Shown in pieces: positions 17,321-27,134 of a stretch of 64,000 nt of DNA (its first letter is position 1; each line of letters starts with the position of its first letter). The stretch is taken from positions 1-64,000 of the forward strand of contig NZ_JASLER010000035.1 of the NCBI RefSeq assembly GCF_030151085.1, read 5' to 3'. The notes under the pieces were generated by a model that made no database searches, was not told the origin of the DNA, and worked only from the letters and a program-made list of their open reading frames with translations. The DNA comes from Bacteroides sp. Its GTDB lineage: Bacteria; Bacteroidota; Bacteroidia; Bacteroidales; Bacteroidaceae. The translations under genes and the position numbers were made by a program.

Positions 17321-18823
17321 TCAGAATTGAAAATAGATAAATGGTTGTATTTCTGAACTTTTCATCTGAATAACCAGATAAACCATAACAATCATCAGTA
17401 CCGCCTTTCCCAACAGGGGGAGGCGGATTACTGTTTTTGTACAGGCATGTTCCCAGCTATCGGGTACAAAATGCAGGAAATAACCCAACCCCATCAAAGC
17501 AAATACTTCCCAATAGCCTGTCAGCAATTGCGGGAAAAGCTGTGGCCTGAACGTAGTGAATATCTGCTTCAACATATCAATAGAGGTCGAGAAGTCTGCA
17601 TTACGGAAGAAAATCCAGCAGAAGCAAACGAAATGGAATGTAATAAGTATGCCGAAGAAACGACGAATTCCGTGACTGTGTTCTCCTTTCTTATGCCCGA
17701 TAATACTCATCCAAAACTTATGCAAGGCAAGCGCCACACCGTGCAGCATCCCCCAAAACACAAAGTTCCAGGAAGCGCCATGCCATAAGCCACCCAAAAA
17801 CATAGTAATAATAAGATTGGCATACTGACGGATTTTCCCTTTACGGTTACCTCCCAATGAGATGTAGAGATAATCGCGCAGCCAACTGGAAAGCGAGATA
17901 TGCCATCTGCGCCAAAATTCCGTGATGGAAGCAGACTTATAAGGAGAATCAAAGTTAATATTAAAATGAAATCCCAACAGCAGCGCAATACCAATTGCCA
18001 TATCGCTATAGCCGGAAAAGTCGCAATAAATCTGTAAGGCATACCCATAAACACCCATCAGATTTTCGACACCCGAATACAGAGTAGGATTATCAAAAAT
18101 ACGCTCTACAAAGTTGATACTGATATAATCGGAAATAATTGCTTTCTTAAAAAGCCCGCTCACGATAAGAAAGATTCCTCTTCCGAACATTTCATTGGAA
18201 ACAAACAACGGACGGCGGATTTGGGGTATGAAGTCCTTGGCGCGTACAATAGGTCCGGCTACCAATTGGGGGAAGAAAGAAACATAAAAGGCATAATCCA
18301 GTAGATTAGTGAGCGGCTTTATCTCCTTACGATATACGTCGATAGTATAGCTCAGTGATTGGAAAGTGAAGAACGAGATACCCACCGGAAGGAAGATATC
18401 CATTGCCGTAAAGGTTCCTCCTGTCAGCGAAGCAAAGAAATCGCAGAGGAAATTGGTATATTTGAAGTAAAAGAGTAGCCCCAAATTTATAAGAAGACTT
18501 ACCACCACCCATGCTTTACGCCGCCAAGGTGTAATGGTACGATCCATTAAACGAGCAAGAAAAAAATCGGTGACCGTGACGAGTGCAAGCAAAAAGAAGT
18601 AAGATCCACTACTCTTATAATAAAAGTAATAAGAAAACAGGGTGACAAATAGCAAGCGTGCCGTGGCACGCCGCTGCAACAATAGGTAAACCACTATAAA
18701 AGCAGCAAACAGCCAGAGGAAAATACCACTGCTGAATATCATCGGCGCTTGCGGATCGTAAGTGAAGATATCACGCAAACGGTTCAAGTCAATATTTAGT
18801 TCATCAATACTCCACATAATCAT
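17321..18823 (-). CDS. MBOAT-family O-acyltransferase (AlgI-like)
   Basis: 500 residues with many transmembrane segments. Family signatures are YFKYTNF, a PQLVAGPIVR loop, WRRWHISLSSWLRDYL (His308) and GGLWHGASWNFVFWG, with the catalytic His348. AlgI-like proteins pass acetyl groups across the inner membrane for O-acetylation of exopolysaccharide, peptidoglycan or capsule. The gene overlaps the end of an SGNH gene by 20 bp and is last in a three-gene minus-strand operon. The two SGNH partners could be the periplasmic transferases. It ends convergently with the GH20 gene. The target polymer is unknown. Confidence 0.9.
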   Translation of the reverse strand: MIMWSIDELNIDLNRLRDIFTYDPQAPMIFSSGIFLWLFAAFIVVYLLLQRRATARLLFVTLFSYYFYYKSSGSYFFLLALVTVTDFFLARLMDRTITPWRRKAWVVVSLLINLGLLFYFKYTNFLCDFFASLTGGTFTAMDIFLPVGISFFTFQSLSYTIDVYRKEIKPLTNLLDYAFYVSFFPQLVAGPIVRAKDFIPQIRRPLFVSNEMFGRGIFLIVSGLFKKAIISDYISINFVERIFDNPTLYSGVENLMGVYGYALQIYCDFSGYSDMAIGIALLLGFHFNINFDSPYKSASITEFWRRWHISLSSWLRDYLYISLGGNRKGKIRQYANLIITMFLGGLWHGASWNFVFWGMLHGVALALHKFWMSIIGHKKGEHSHGIRRFFGILITFHFVCFCWIFFRNADFSTSIDMLKQIFTTFRPQLFPQLLTGYWEVFALMGLGYFLHFVPDSWEHACTKTVIRLPLLGKAVLMIVMVYLVIQMKSSEIQPFIYFQF

Positions 18824-19739
18824 TATATGCTTTTATTAGGGCTTGATAGAAAAGTTCACCTTGCAACGCATAACCTTCGGGCATGTAGTGTACATGGTCG
18901 GGACGCATCAATCCGGCTTCTTGCCAGTTAAGGCATGCACGACGGATACCTCCAAGAATTTCGTACATATCCCATACCGCCAAACCATTGTCATCGGCAT
19001 ACTTACGAATTGTCTGCGCAGCTATAGCAGTACGCGGATTAATTGAGTAAGAACGACGACGACGACGTATACGAGTACTTTCGTAGGAACCGGGAGGAGT
19101 AGTCATCAGCATCGGTACATTGGGCAAACTATCACGAAGCATACGAACAAGATCGTCCATCTGCCGGTAATGCAACATTGAATTGTAAGATCGATTATGA
19201 CTTTCATTCGTCCCAAACGAGAGTATAAGCAGGTCGGGATGCAAAGCGGCAATCTCGGCTATCCGGTCCGGACGAGTGAATGTAACACAGAAAGCTCCAT
19301 TAATCCCCTCATCAGTATAAGTAAGTGTGCCGAATGCTTTTTGCATCAACTCGCCGGTAGTACGGGGAAAGATATGTCCGCGAATATGGCTATCACCGAT
19401 ATGTACGATACGGATAGTATCAGTAGAAATCCCCAAACGGTTCATACGCAACTTCTCCCAAAACGGATTAAGTATTCCAATGCTGTCTATCAGCTCATTC
19501 GCCTTCAGTTGTTGAAAGGCCGCCGGAAAAGAAAGGCGAGGAACCATGATTGTATCGGTGCGTTGTGAATAGAGTAGAAGTGTATCGGTGTGCAAGTGAG
19601 CTCTATCAGGCAAAATACTGACCGGCAAAGCATCTTGGGCAAAAAGTCCCTGCCAAGCCGCAAGCAGCATAAACACCGCGCAGCAAATCGTACATCGTAA
19701 ATCGTCCAATCGTAAATCCTCCTTATGGTTCCGCTTCAT
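18804..19739 (-). CDS. SGNH hydrolase/acetyltransferase-like protein (downstream partner)
   Basis: 311 residues from the Met at 19739, chosen because AGGAGG lies 7 nt upstream. The frame also allows a start at 19772. A hydrophobic segment (about 16-33, ending GLFAQD) looks like a signal peptide. SGNH features are HIGDSHIRG (nucleophile Ser), FGTNES (Asn block) and RPDHVHYMPEG (Asp/His pair). Sitting between another SGNH gene and an MBOAT gene, it probably moves or removes acetyl groups on an envelope polymer, as AlgJ/AlgX do for alginate. The N-terminal coding region contains a run of 7-nt ATCGTAA-like repeats (19687-19718). Confidence 0.8.
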   Translation of the reverse strand: MKRNHKEDLRLDDLRCTICCAVFMLLAAWQGLFAQDALPVSILPDRAHLHTDTLLLYSQRTDTIMVPRLSFPAAFQQLKANELIDSIGILNPFWEKLRMNRLGISTDTIRIVHIGDSHIRGHIFPRTTGELMQKAFGTLTYTDEGINGAFCVTFTRPDRIAEIAALHPDLLILSFGTNESHNRSYNSMLHYRQMDDLVRMLRDSLPNVPMLMTTPPGSYESTRIRRRRRSYSINPRTAIAAQTIRKYADDNGLAVWDMYEILGGIRRACLNWQEAGLMRPDHVHYMPEGYALQGELFYQALIKAYNDYVEY

Positions 19740-21099
19740 ACGCACGCCTCCTGTCATATTGTTCCTTTCCATAGATTAGTGCGTCATAAAGCAGTTCTGC
19801 CAGATGCTTACCACCACGGAAGTTGATATGTGTATAGTCATAATTAGCTAATGAAGGTTTTGCATGTACCATCTTCGCCATACTACCCTCGCCTCCCATC
19901 GCTTCAAAAAGATTCCAAAAAGCAACGGCATTGTCGGCAGCCAGGTTTTCCTGATAACGGACAAGGTTTTTAATACCAGGCATCGTTCGCAAATCGCCCT
20001 CTTCGGTTTTATAATCACGGTCGCCTACACTGACCACCAGGATAGCAGCCTTCGGAAAAGCTTCTTTCAGATGTTCCAGTGTGGTTTGCATACCGGCTAT
20101 ATAATTGTCATAATTCCGTCCACGCTCCGTAGCAACATTCAAACCGTATTGCAGAATAATCAAGTCGTATGGGCGCTGTTCATTAAACTCACGCATCATC
20201 CAAACCGGAACAGAGCGAAGCGAAAGACCCGAACTGCCACGCAATGAGAAATTATCCACCGCAATGCCGGAAGTTCCGTCCATAGCAAGACCATAGAAAA
20301 GAGTGGAATCAGCATTCTCCACCGTCCAGCGAACTGAACCGATATTACCTTCCACACTCATTTCCTGCAATTCTCCGGTTGGCTCAAAGGTTTCAGAAGT
20401 CGTTTCTCTCCGATTTACACTTACAGAAAGGGTTGCTTCTCCCCTATTAAAAAAGAAAATACTGGCACGCTCACAAGTATCTAGGCGAGATGCGTATGCC
20501 TTTTGTCCTTTCAACTCAACGTATGCGCCGGAATTGGGAACGAAGTAATGTCCGGAAACTCCTTGCTTGCTTCGGTCGAAGAATACGGAGTCCATCACGG
20601 AATGGCTCTGCCATCCGCCAAAAGAATGGCGTACCGTAGGGCGGTAACCACTGGTCATAGAAGTAATCGTTACGAAACCTACTCCACAGCCACCATATCG
20701 TTTTTGAAGCATCTCGCGCAAGTCGGCTGTCAGAATATCAGCTTCTATAAATGAATCGCCAAAGTAGGCAATACGTACAGGTCGGGGAGTTTTGGACAAA
20801 TCATCGAGTGCCTGATAAAACCCTGTCATACCCCGCATAGTGGAATCACTATAATCTTCAATGCAAGTCATGCCTGCACGACAAGTGTCGACAAAAGCAG
20901 GTTTTACTTTAGTGGGAGGTGGAAGCAAGCTATCCGGCTCGCTCACAGGCTCGGAAGGACGACGTACATCGCCCAGAATATCTACACGCCTCAGTACACG
21001 GCCTTTTATTGTAATGCCCGGCAGCAGGTGCATCAGCAGCAGTACCCCTACAACTATAAACACCAATAAACCCGTATATTTCAAAACATTCTTTTCCAT
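19723..21099 (-). CDS. Membrane-anchored SGNH-family protein (upstream partner)
   Basis: 458 residues. One N-terminal transmembrane anchor (about 8-28, YTGLLVFIVVGVLLLMHLLP) is followed by a Pro-rich linker and a periplasmic SGNH domain. Motifs are YFGDSFIEAD (Ser), LQYGLNVA (block III with Asn) and NYDYTHINFRGGKHLAE (Asp/His). A beta-rich insert lies between blocks I and III, as in O-acetyltransferase SGNH domains with carbohydrate-binding modules. It is the first gene of the operon with a second SGNH gene and the MBOAT gene. The inferred role is envelope polymer O-acetylation. Confidence 0.8.
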   Translation of the reverse strand: MEKNVLKYTGLLVFIVVGVLLLMHLLPGITIKGRVLRRVDILGDVRRPSEPVSEPDSLLPPPTKVKPAFVDTCRAGMTCIEDYSDSTMRGMTGFYQALDDLSKTPRPVRIAYFGDSFIEADILTADLREMLQKRYGGCGVGFVTITSMTSGYRPTVRHSFGGWQSHSVMDSVFFDRSKQGVSGHYFVPNSGAYVELKGQKAYASRLDTCERASIFFFNRGEATLSVSVNRRETTSETFEPTGELQEMSVEGNIGSVRWTVENADSTLFYGLAMDGTSGIAVDNFSLRGSSGLSLRSVPVWMMREFNEQRPYDLIILQYGLNVATERGRNYDNYIAGMQTTLEHLKEAFPKAAILVVSVGDRDYKTEEGDLRTMPGIKNLVRYQENLAADNAVAFWNLFEAMGGEGSMAKMVHAKPSLANYDYTHINFRGGKHLAELLYDALIYGKEQYDRRRAYEAEP

Positions 21100-21114
21100 A
21101 ATTCAATTCGGGCG

Positions 21115-21122
21115 CAAAGATA
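21115..21122 (-). promoter_or_regulatory. -7 box for SGNH-SGNH-MBOAT operon
   Basis: TATCTTTG on the minus strand fits TAnnTTTG and lies 15 nt before the start at 21099. No TTG stands at the usual spacing. It is just downstream of the terminator of the preceding operon. Confidence 0.5.
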
Positions 21123-21150
21123 GGGATTAGACGGGATAATTCTCACTGCA

Positions 21151-21199
21151 CAAAAAAGAATTATCCTCGAAGCAAACATCTTTTTACTTCGAGGATAAT
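21151..21199 (-). terminator. Rho-independent terminator of the RND/PII operon
   Basis: Perfect 13-bp stem (21160-21172 with 21187-21199), followed on the minus strand by TTCTTTTTTG. It lies 24 nt beyond the stop of the PII-like gene and separates that operon from the SGNH operon. Confidence 0.85.
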
Positions 21200-21222
21200 A
21201 ACCAGTTATTGATTTGAACCTA

Positions 21223-21516
21223 TCAGATGGTCTTTTCAATATTCCATACAAAGGCGCGGAGTCCCAGCTGTTCGGTCTGCATGTCCATTTCATGCAGAAC
21301 TTTCAGCAGCGGGTCTACCCTCTCGTCCTCAACCATCGTCAGAATTGCGGAACACATAGAAGGCCATGCATGGCTTCCGTAATGCGGTTCGCCCGTCTTG
21401 GAACCACGACCGCGTACTTGCTCCCAATAAGTGAAGCCCCTACAATTCAATCGGTCCAAAGTAGTCATGATGCGTTCGTAGTACGCTTGGTCAAATGTTA
21501 TTAATACAGATTTCAT
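21223..21516 (-). CDS. PII-like small protein of RND efflux operon
   Basis: 97 residues. The beta-alpha-beta pattern (MKSVLITFDQAYYERIMTTL, then ILTMVEDERVDPLLKVL) and the glycine-rich loop GRGSKTGEPHYGSHAWPS resemble PII-like ferredoxin-fold proteins such as those found beside metal-type RND pumps (DUF3240-like). The Tyr-uridylylation T-loop of true GlnB/GlnK is not recognisable. It follows the pump gene by 26 nt and ends the operon. A regulatory role in efflux or binding of a small ligand is inferred, not shown. Confidence 0.65.
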   Translation of the reverse strand: MKSVLITFDQAYYERIMTTLDRLNCRGFTYWEQVRGRGSKTGEPHYGSHAWPSMCSAILTMVEDERVDPLLKVLHEMDMQTEQLGLRAFVWNIEKTI

Positions 21517-21542
21517 ATCTTACTATCCCTCTTTTTTACTTG

Positions 21543-24500
21543 TTACTTCTTAATGATTTCATGCTTATGGGCATCGAAATACTCCTGCATTTCACGATCT
21601 TTGCGATTCTTGCGACGTTGGCGCTTGATACCGGTACCGGCAAAAATACAATACATGGTAGGTACGTATATCAGGGTCATCACGGTAGATACAGCCAAAC
21701 CACCAATTACGGCAATAGCCATCGGACGCCACATTTCGGCACCCTGTCCTGAGTCTATAGCCATCGGAACCATACCTAGAATAGTGGTAGCAGTGGTCAT
21801 CAATACCGGACGGAGACGGCTCTTACCTGCGGTAATTACCGAATTTATCACCGATTGTCCGCGTTCACGGCAGAGGATGGTATAGTCAATAAGTACGATA
21901 CCGTTCTTCACCACAATACCAATCAACATGATGGCACCCAAAAGACTCATTACACTCAGCGTATTATTGGTGATGAACAACGCAAGTAACACACCACTCA
22001 CCGCAAAAGGTACGGAAAGAATAAGAATGAACGGATAAGTCAATGACTCGAACTGTGCCGCCATCACAATGAATACCAACACGAAAATAAGTATCGCCAA
22101 CGTACCCAAATCCCGGAATGAATCCTGCTGGTCTTCGTACGAACCGGATATCTGTACGTTTACACCAGACGGAATATTAATCTTCTCGATAATCTGATTA
22201 CCTGCCGCTACCACGTCTCCCAAAGGAGCACCGGAAATTACAGCAGACACGGTTACAATACGTTCACGGTCTTTACGTTCAATGGTAGGTGGAGCAAAAC
22301 GTTCAACAACTGTACCTAGGTCTTTGATGCGGATGGCTTCTCCTTTATTATTATACACAAGGATATTCTCAATACTTTCCAAGCTGGTACGGTGTTCGGG
22401 AGCATAGCGCACCTTGATATCGTATTCGTCACCGTCTTCACGGAACTTAGATGCTATGGCACCATTGATACGGTTACGCAAATACGATGCAGCAGTAGAA
22501 AGATTCAATCCGTGTAAAGCCAACTTCTCACGGTCAAAGTCAACTTGATACTCCGGTTGGTAATCGCTACGGCTGATATTAACTTCGGTTACACCTTCCA
22601 CATTCAGTAACTCACGTTTCATACGGGTTGCCACGCTGTCCGTTTCTTCCATACTATAACCATAAATTTCGAAATCGGCAGAAGACTGACCGGACATACC
22701 TTGATTACTACCTCCTAAGATTACCTGTGCCTTGTCAAATTCTGGATATGCCTTCAAGTCTTCACGCATCAGCTCGCAAATCTGCTCCAATGTACGTTTA
22801 CGGTCTTCTGGGTCGGTCAAACTGATATTAAAGTCAATGATGTGCGAACCATTTTCTTGCATAGATGCCCAGGTATTGTCCGAATCGGCCTGTCCCACTG
22901 TATAGTTACATACCTTAATCTCCGGATATTCCTTCATCCATTGCTGAGTCAACTTACTCGACAATTCCTGCGCCATCTCTTTACGGGCACCAATAGGTAA
23001 TTGGAGTTTCACCGCAATACGTGCATTATCTTGCGCCGGGAAGAACTCAGTACCGATATACTTGGACGTGAACATACTCAAGATAAAGAATACCAAACAG
23101 CCCAACAACACCCATCCACGATGACGAACCGCCCAGTTTATCATACGGCCATACCATGCATCCAAACCGTCCAACGCCTTTTGAATCGGTCCATATAGGA
23201 TAGTAAATGTCTTTGATTGTTTCTTTTGCAACCTCAACAATTGGCTACAAAGCATCGGAGTCAACGTCAGAGCGGCTACTGTAGAAATAAACATAATCAC
23301 ACACATCATCCATCCCAACTGTTTGAACAATACTCCGGACATACCGGTTACCATCGTCAACGGGAAGAACACAGCAATCATGGTCAACGTAGAAGCAACT
23401 ACCGAAATAGCGACCTCATTCGTACCATGAACAGCAGCCTGTTTCGGTTCGGAGCCTCGTTCGATGTGCGTCGTCACATTCTCCAATACTACGATAGCAT
23501 CATCCACCACCATACCGATTGCGATAGACAAGGACGAAAGCGAGATAATATTAATGGTGTTACCCGTAATTGCCAGATAAATAAACGAAGCAATCAACGA
23601 AAGTGGAATCGTAATACAGATAATCAACGTAGCACGCCAACGCCCCAGGAACAAGAATACCACGAGCACAACGAACAGTAACGCATACATTACCGTCTCC
23701 GTCAAACTGTCAATTGTATTCAAAATGTTTTCGGAAGTATCGACAATAATACCCAACTTCACATCGGCAGGCAGATTCTTCTGCAAGCGGGGAAGTGCTT
23801 TCAACACCTCTTCGGAAATTTCTACAGAGTTGGCACCAGACTGCTTCTGAACAATAATCATAGCACCTTGCACACCATTATTATAGGTTTCCTGTGCACG
23901 TTCTTCCACCGTATCGACTACTCGTGCCACATCTTTCAGATAGACTGTAGCACCATTGGATGTACCTACAACGATATTTTCCAGTTGGCGGCTGTCATTG
24001 AACTCACCTTCCACACGCAACGAATAGGTTTCATTACCAATATCAAAATTACCACCCGGTACGTTTTTATTTTCTGCACCGATGATGGAGCTGATTCCCT
24101 CAACAGTCAGATTATAAGCTTCCAGCTTAATAGGGTCACAATATACCTGAATCTCACGTTGCGGTGCACCACTAATAGACACAGTACCCACACCCGGAAT
24201 ACGTGCCAAAGGGTTTACGACTCCGTCATCCAGGATTTTATAGAGTGCTGACTGGCTCTCATTGGCTTGTACAGACAACATAACAATAGGAATCATATCC
24301 GTACTGAACTTGAAGATGATAGGCGTCTCTACATCATCGGGAAGCATAGAACTTACCATATCCAGTTTGTCACGCACGTCATTGGTCAACACATCAATAT
24401 CTTCACCAAATTCGAATTCCAATGTAATCAATGACATATTTTCTGATGAACGTGAAGTTATGTGCTTCAGGTTACTTACAGCGTTCAATGTATTTTCAAG

Positions 24501-24698
24501 CGGACGGGTCACATTGTTCTCAATATCCGATGCACTAGCACCCGGATACGCCGTCATCACCATAATCGTATTTGTATCAATATCCGGATACAAGTCGATA
24601 GGCAATTTGGACAAAGAGAACAGACCAAATATCACCACTGCCAAGAAGCAGAGGGAGGTCATAATCGGTTTCTTAACCGCACCTTCGTATAAACTCAT
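21543..24698 (-). CDS. RND efflux permease (AcrB-like), second system
   Basis: 1051 residues starting MSLYEGAVKKPIMTS, with LPIDLYPDIDTNTI and the proton-relay pair in GMVVDDAIVVLENV. Two homologous halves with 12 membrane segments and large periplasmic loops are visible. It diverges clearly from the pump at 4359-7553 (different N-terminus and porter-domain motifs, including a long YGYSMEETDSVATRMKREL stretch). It should use the adaptor and TolC genes upstream in the same operon. The ligand is unknown. The C-terminus is basic and cytoplasmic (KRQRRKNRKDRE). Confidence 0.92.
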   Translation of the reverse strand: MSLYEGAVKKPIMTSLCFLAVVIFGLFSLSKLPIDLYPDIDTNTIMVMTAYPGASASDIENNVTRPLENTLNAVSNLKHITSRSSENMSLITLEFEFGEDIDVLTNDVRDKLDMVSSMLPDDVETPIIFKFSTDMIPIVMLSVQANESQSALYKILDDGVVNPLARIPGVGTVSISGAPQREIQVYCDPIKLEAYNLTVEGISSIIGAENKNVPGGNFDIGNETYSLRVEGEFNDSRQLENIVVGTSNGATVYLKDVARVVDTVEERAQETYNNGVQGAMIIVQKQSGANSVEISEEVLKALPRLQKNLPADVKLGIIVDTSENILNTIDSLTETVMYALLFVVLVVFLFLGRWRATLIICITIPLSLIASFIYLAITGNTINIISLSSLSIAIGMVVDDAIVVLENVTTHIERGSEPKQAAVHGTNEVAISVVASTLTMIAVFFPLTMVTGMSGVLFKQLGWMMCVIMFISTVAALTLTPMLCSQLLRLQKKQSKTFTILYGPIQKALDGLDAWYGRMINWAVRHRGWVLLGCLVFFILSMFTSKYIGTEFFPAQDNARIAVKLQLPIGARKEMAQELSSKLTQQWMKEYPEIKVCNYTVGQADSDNTWASMQENGSHIIDFNISLTDPEDRKRTLEQICELMREDLKAYPEFDKAQVILGGSNQGMSGQSSADFEIYGYSMEETDSVATRMKRELLNVEGVTEVNISRSDYQPEYQVDFDREKLALHGLNLSTAASYLRNRINGAIASKFREDGDEYDIKVRYAPEHRTSLESIENILVYNNKGEAIRIKDLGTVVERFAPPTIERKDRERIVTVSAVISGAPLGDVVAAGNQIIEKINIPSGVNVQISGSYEDQQDSFRDLGTLAILIFVLVFIVMAAQFESLTYPFILILSVPFAVSGVLLALFITNNTLSVMSLLGAIMLIGIVVKNGIVLIDYTILCRERGQSVINSVITAGKSRLRPVLMTTATTILGMVPMAIDSGQGAEMWRPMAIAVIGGLAVSTVMTLIYVPTMYCIFAGTGIKRQRRKNRKDREMQEYFDAHKHEIIKK

Positions 24699-24725
24699 AT
24701 TCTTTTCTTAATTCTTCATTTATAA

Positions 24726-25739
24726 TCATTTTTCCACTTCGACTTCGCTACCGTTAATCAAACGCGTATGTCCAGCTATTACTACCTGAGAGTTGTTGGG
24801 TACACCGGAAATCAACTCGTACTCCGTCCCCATGCGACGTCCCAGTTCTACCTTATTATAAGATACTTTGCCATCTTTATAAACGTAGACATAGCGATCG
24901 CCGGAACCGGCTTGCTTCACGATAGCAAGGTCTGGAACTACTACATTCTCCTTCGTTCCAAAGTTCAGAGTAGCGCGTGCAAACATTCCCGGACGCACCT
25001 TCTGATCTTTATTAGCCAGCTTTATTTCTACCGGGAATGTACGTGTAGTAGCATCTATCGTAGGATAAACCAGACTGATAACACCCTCAAACGCTTCGTC
25101 ACCATATACATCGAGTTTAACCGAAACAGGAGTTCCTTTCTTTACCTGGGTAAAGAAAGTTTCGGAAACATTAATCATCAGTTTCACCGGAGTGATTTGC
25201 TCAACTACCAGCACAGGATCACCACCGCTATACATATCGCCGCTATCATAGTTGCGTGCCGTTACCACTCCATTGATGGGGCTGACCAATGAAGTATTCT
25301 CCAGTAGATTATTATAAGCAGTCTTCTTAATATCCAAAGCCATCTTAACTGCATCCCATTCTGATTTGGAAGCACCTCCTACTTTATATAATTCGTCTAT
25401 ACGTTTGAATTCAATCTCCTGATTATCCAGTTGGAACTTAGTCTGTTTCAAGTTGGCAGCATCCATACTTACCAACTTCTGACCTTTCGCTACACGATCA
25501 CCAACTTCCACCCAAATCCGGTCGATACGTACAGGAGAAGAAGGAGCGATATTATTTTTAACCTCAGCTTCTACCGTAGCAGTATATTCTTGAATTTGCT
25601 CTACGGGACGAGCTGCTACATCTGCCAATTTTACTCTTGGCTTTTCTTCTACTTTTTCTGCAGTATTTTCCTTGCTTCCAGTACATGCTCCCAGCATTGC
25701 AATAGCAAGCAGAGCTATCAATTGAAAACCTTTTTTCAT
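24726..25739 (-). CDS. RND periplasmic adaptor lipoprotein, second system
   Basis: 337 residues from the Met at 25739. The frame could extend nine codons to 25766, but this Met begins a clean lipoprotein signal with LGAC (Cys19). Lipoyl-like halves (RIDRIWVEVGDRVAKGQKLV and SPINGVVTARNYDSGD), a short alpha-hairpin (about 95-140) and a beta-barrel domain follow. It connects the pump to the TolC-type channel. It sits between tolC (13-nt gap) and the pump gene (27-nt gap). Confidence 0.9.
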   Translation of the reverse strand: MKKGFQLIALLAIAMLGACTGSKENTAEKVEEKPRVKLADVAARPVEQIQEYTATVEAEVKNNIAPSSPVRIDRIWVEVGDRVAKGQKLVSMDAANLKQTKFQLDNQEIEFKRIDELYKVGGASKSEWDAVKMALDIKKTAYNNLLENTSLVSPINGVVTARNYDSGDMYSGGDPVLVVEQITPVKLMINVSETFFTQVKKGTPVSVKLDVYGDEAFEGVISLVYPTIDATTRTFPVEIKLANKDQKVRPGMFARATLNFGTKENVVVPDLAIVKQAGSGDRYVYVYKDGKVSYNKVELGRRMGTEYELISGVPNNSQVVIAGHTRLINGSEVEVEK

Positions 25740-25752
25740 ATCGTTGTTCTTT

Positions 25753-27108
25753 TTATTTCTGTTCATTAATTAAATAATCTTTGCCCAATATCTGGTCGAG
25801 ATCTGCCTTAGATACCAGATAATCATAAATAGACTGGTTATAGGTTAGCTCCGCTTCTGTGAGTTGTACCTGTGAAGTGTTCAGTTCGAGAACCGTACCC
25901 TTACCTACTTCATAACGCTTGCCGGCAATTTGCACTGCTTTCTTAGCCTGCATCACATTCTCACGATTACTGACTACCTGTTCGGAGCTGGCAGCCATGT
26001 TATTCTGATAGCTGGTTATCTGCATATTCAGTTTGCGTTCCGTGTCAATACGGTTCTGCTCCAACTGGCTTATTTGGATGCGGTTCGATTTCAATTTCGT
26101 AAAATTACTTGCTTTGTATAAAGGAATGCTTAGATTGAATACCAAAGAAGAACTACCGCCCCAGTTATAATTGAATAAGTTCCAATTATCATTGTACAAA
26201 GATTGGTATTGGTAGGAGTAGTTCATACTCAGTGTAGGCATAAAGTTAGTACGTAATGTCTTGATGTTCTGCTGAAGCATCTTCCGGTTCAATTCCAATT
26301 GCTTCATGGTAGTATTGTTGTCCAACGTCGCATCAGGCTGTCCCAGTTCATTTACGAACAAAGATGTTTCGTAATTAGTCAGAAAGTCGTCAATCTTAAT
26401 GTCCACATCGGCAGTAACTCCCATCAAAACCTTCAATTGCAGTTTAGATAACGTAACGGCATTGCCCGCAGAGATTACATTGGGTTTGATACTACGCATC
26501 TGTACCTCGGCACTAATCTTGTCGAACTCGCTCACAGCACCTTGCTGGAACTTGGCATTGACAATATTGAAATTGTCTTCGGACAACTTATAACTCTTTT
26601 GTAATACATCGTATGAATCTTGCGATAGCATCAACTGATAATACGCTTTCGTCACCTGATTCACCAAATCTTGTTTGGAAGCACGGGATTTCTCCACTGC
26701 CAATTCGATATCGGTCTTTGTCATCGACATAGCACGATAGACACTAGGAGCAAAAATAGGTAAACTGATGTTGAGTACACCACTTACCGTATTAGAATTG
26801 TCCATACCCATCTTGAAGGACTGACCACCAAGATTCATCTGTGCGGCAGTAATTGTGTGATTCAACGTACCGCCAATACTTGCTTCGGGTAGTAAATTTT
26901 GCCAAGTCTCCTTGTGTGTCACCTTTTTTAAAGCAATCTCCTCTTGCGCCACTTTAATGGTAGGATTATCGCTCAAAGCAATTTCTATTGCTTTGTCAAG
27001 GTTCAAGGTCAAGGTTTCTTTAGCCTCTTGTGCATGTGCATAACCACCGATACACAATATCGTGGCTGCTAACAATACCCTTTCCGCCAAAAATTTCTGC
27101 ATCTTCAT
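25753..27108 (-). CDS. TolC-family outer-membrane channel protein
   Basis: 451 residues with a signal peptide (GGYAHA-QEA cleavage region, about residue 26). Two outer-membrane efflux protein repeats are visible: LDKAIEIALSDNPTIKVAQE starts the first, and the second ends GKGTVLELNTSQVQL. Unlike the channel at 2941 it lacks a lipobox, so it is the non-lipidated TolC type. It lies 26 nt downstream of the tetR-type gene, in the same operon as its pump. Confidence 0.9.
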   Translation of the reverse strand: MKMQKFLAERVLLAATILCIGGYAHAQEAKETLTLNLDKAIEIALSDNPTIKVAQEEIALKKVTHKETWQNLLPEASIGGTLNHTITAAQMNLGGQSFKMGMDNSNTVSGVLNISLPIFAPSVYRAMSMTKTDIELAVEKSRASKQDLVNQVTKAYYQLMLSQDSYDVLQKSYKLSEDNFNIVNAKFQQGAVSEFDKISAEVQMRSIKPNVISAGNAVTLSKLQLKVLMGVTADVDIKIDDFLTNYETSLFVNELGQPDATLDNNTTMKQLELNRKMLQQNIKTLRTNFMPTLSMNYSYQYQSLYNDNWNLFNYNWGGSSSLVFNLSIPLYKASNFTKLKSNRIQISQLEQNRIDTERKLNMQITSYQNNMAASSEQVVSNRENVMQAKKAVQIAGKRYEVGKGTVLELNTSQVQLTEAELTYNQSIYDYLVSKADLDQILGKDYLINEQK

Positions 27109-27134
27109 AAAAATAATAATAGCTTGTTTGTTAT

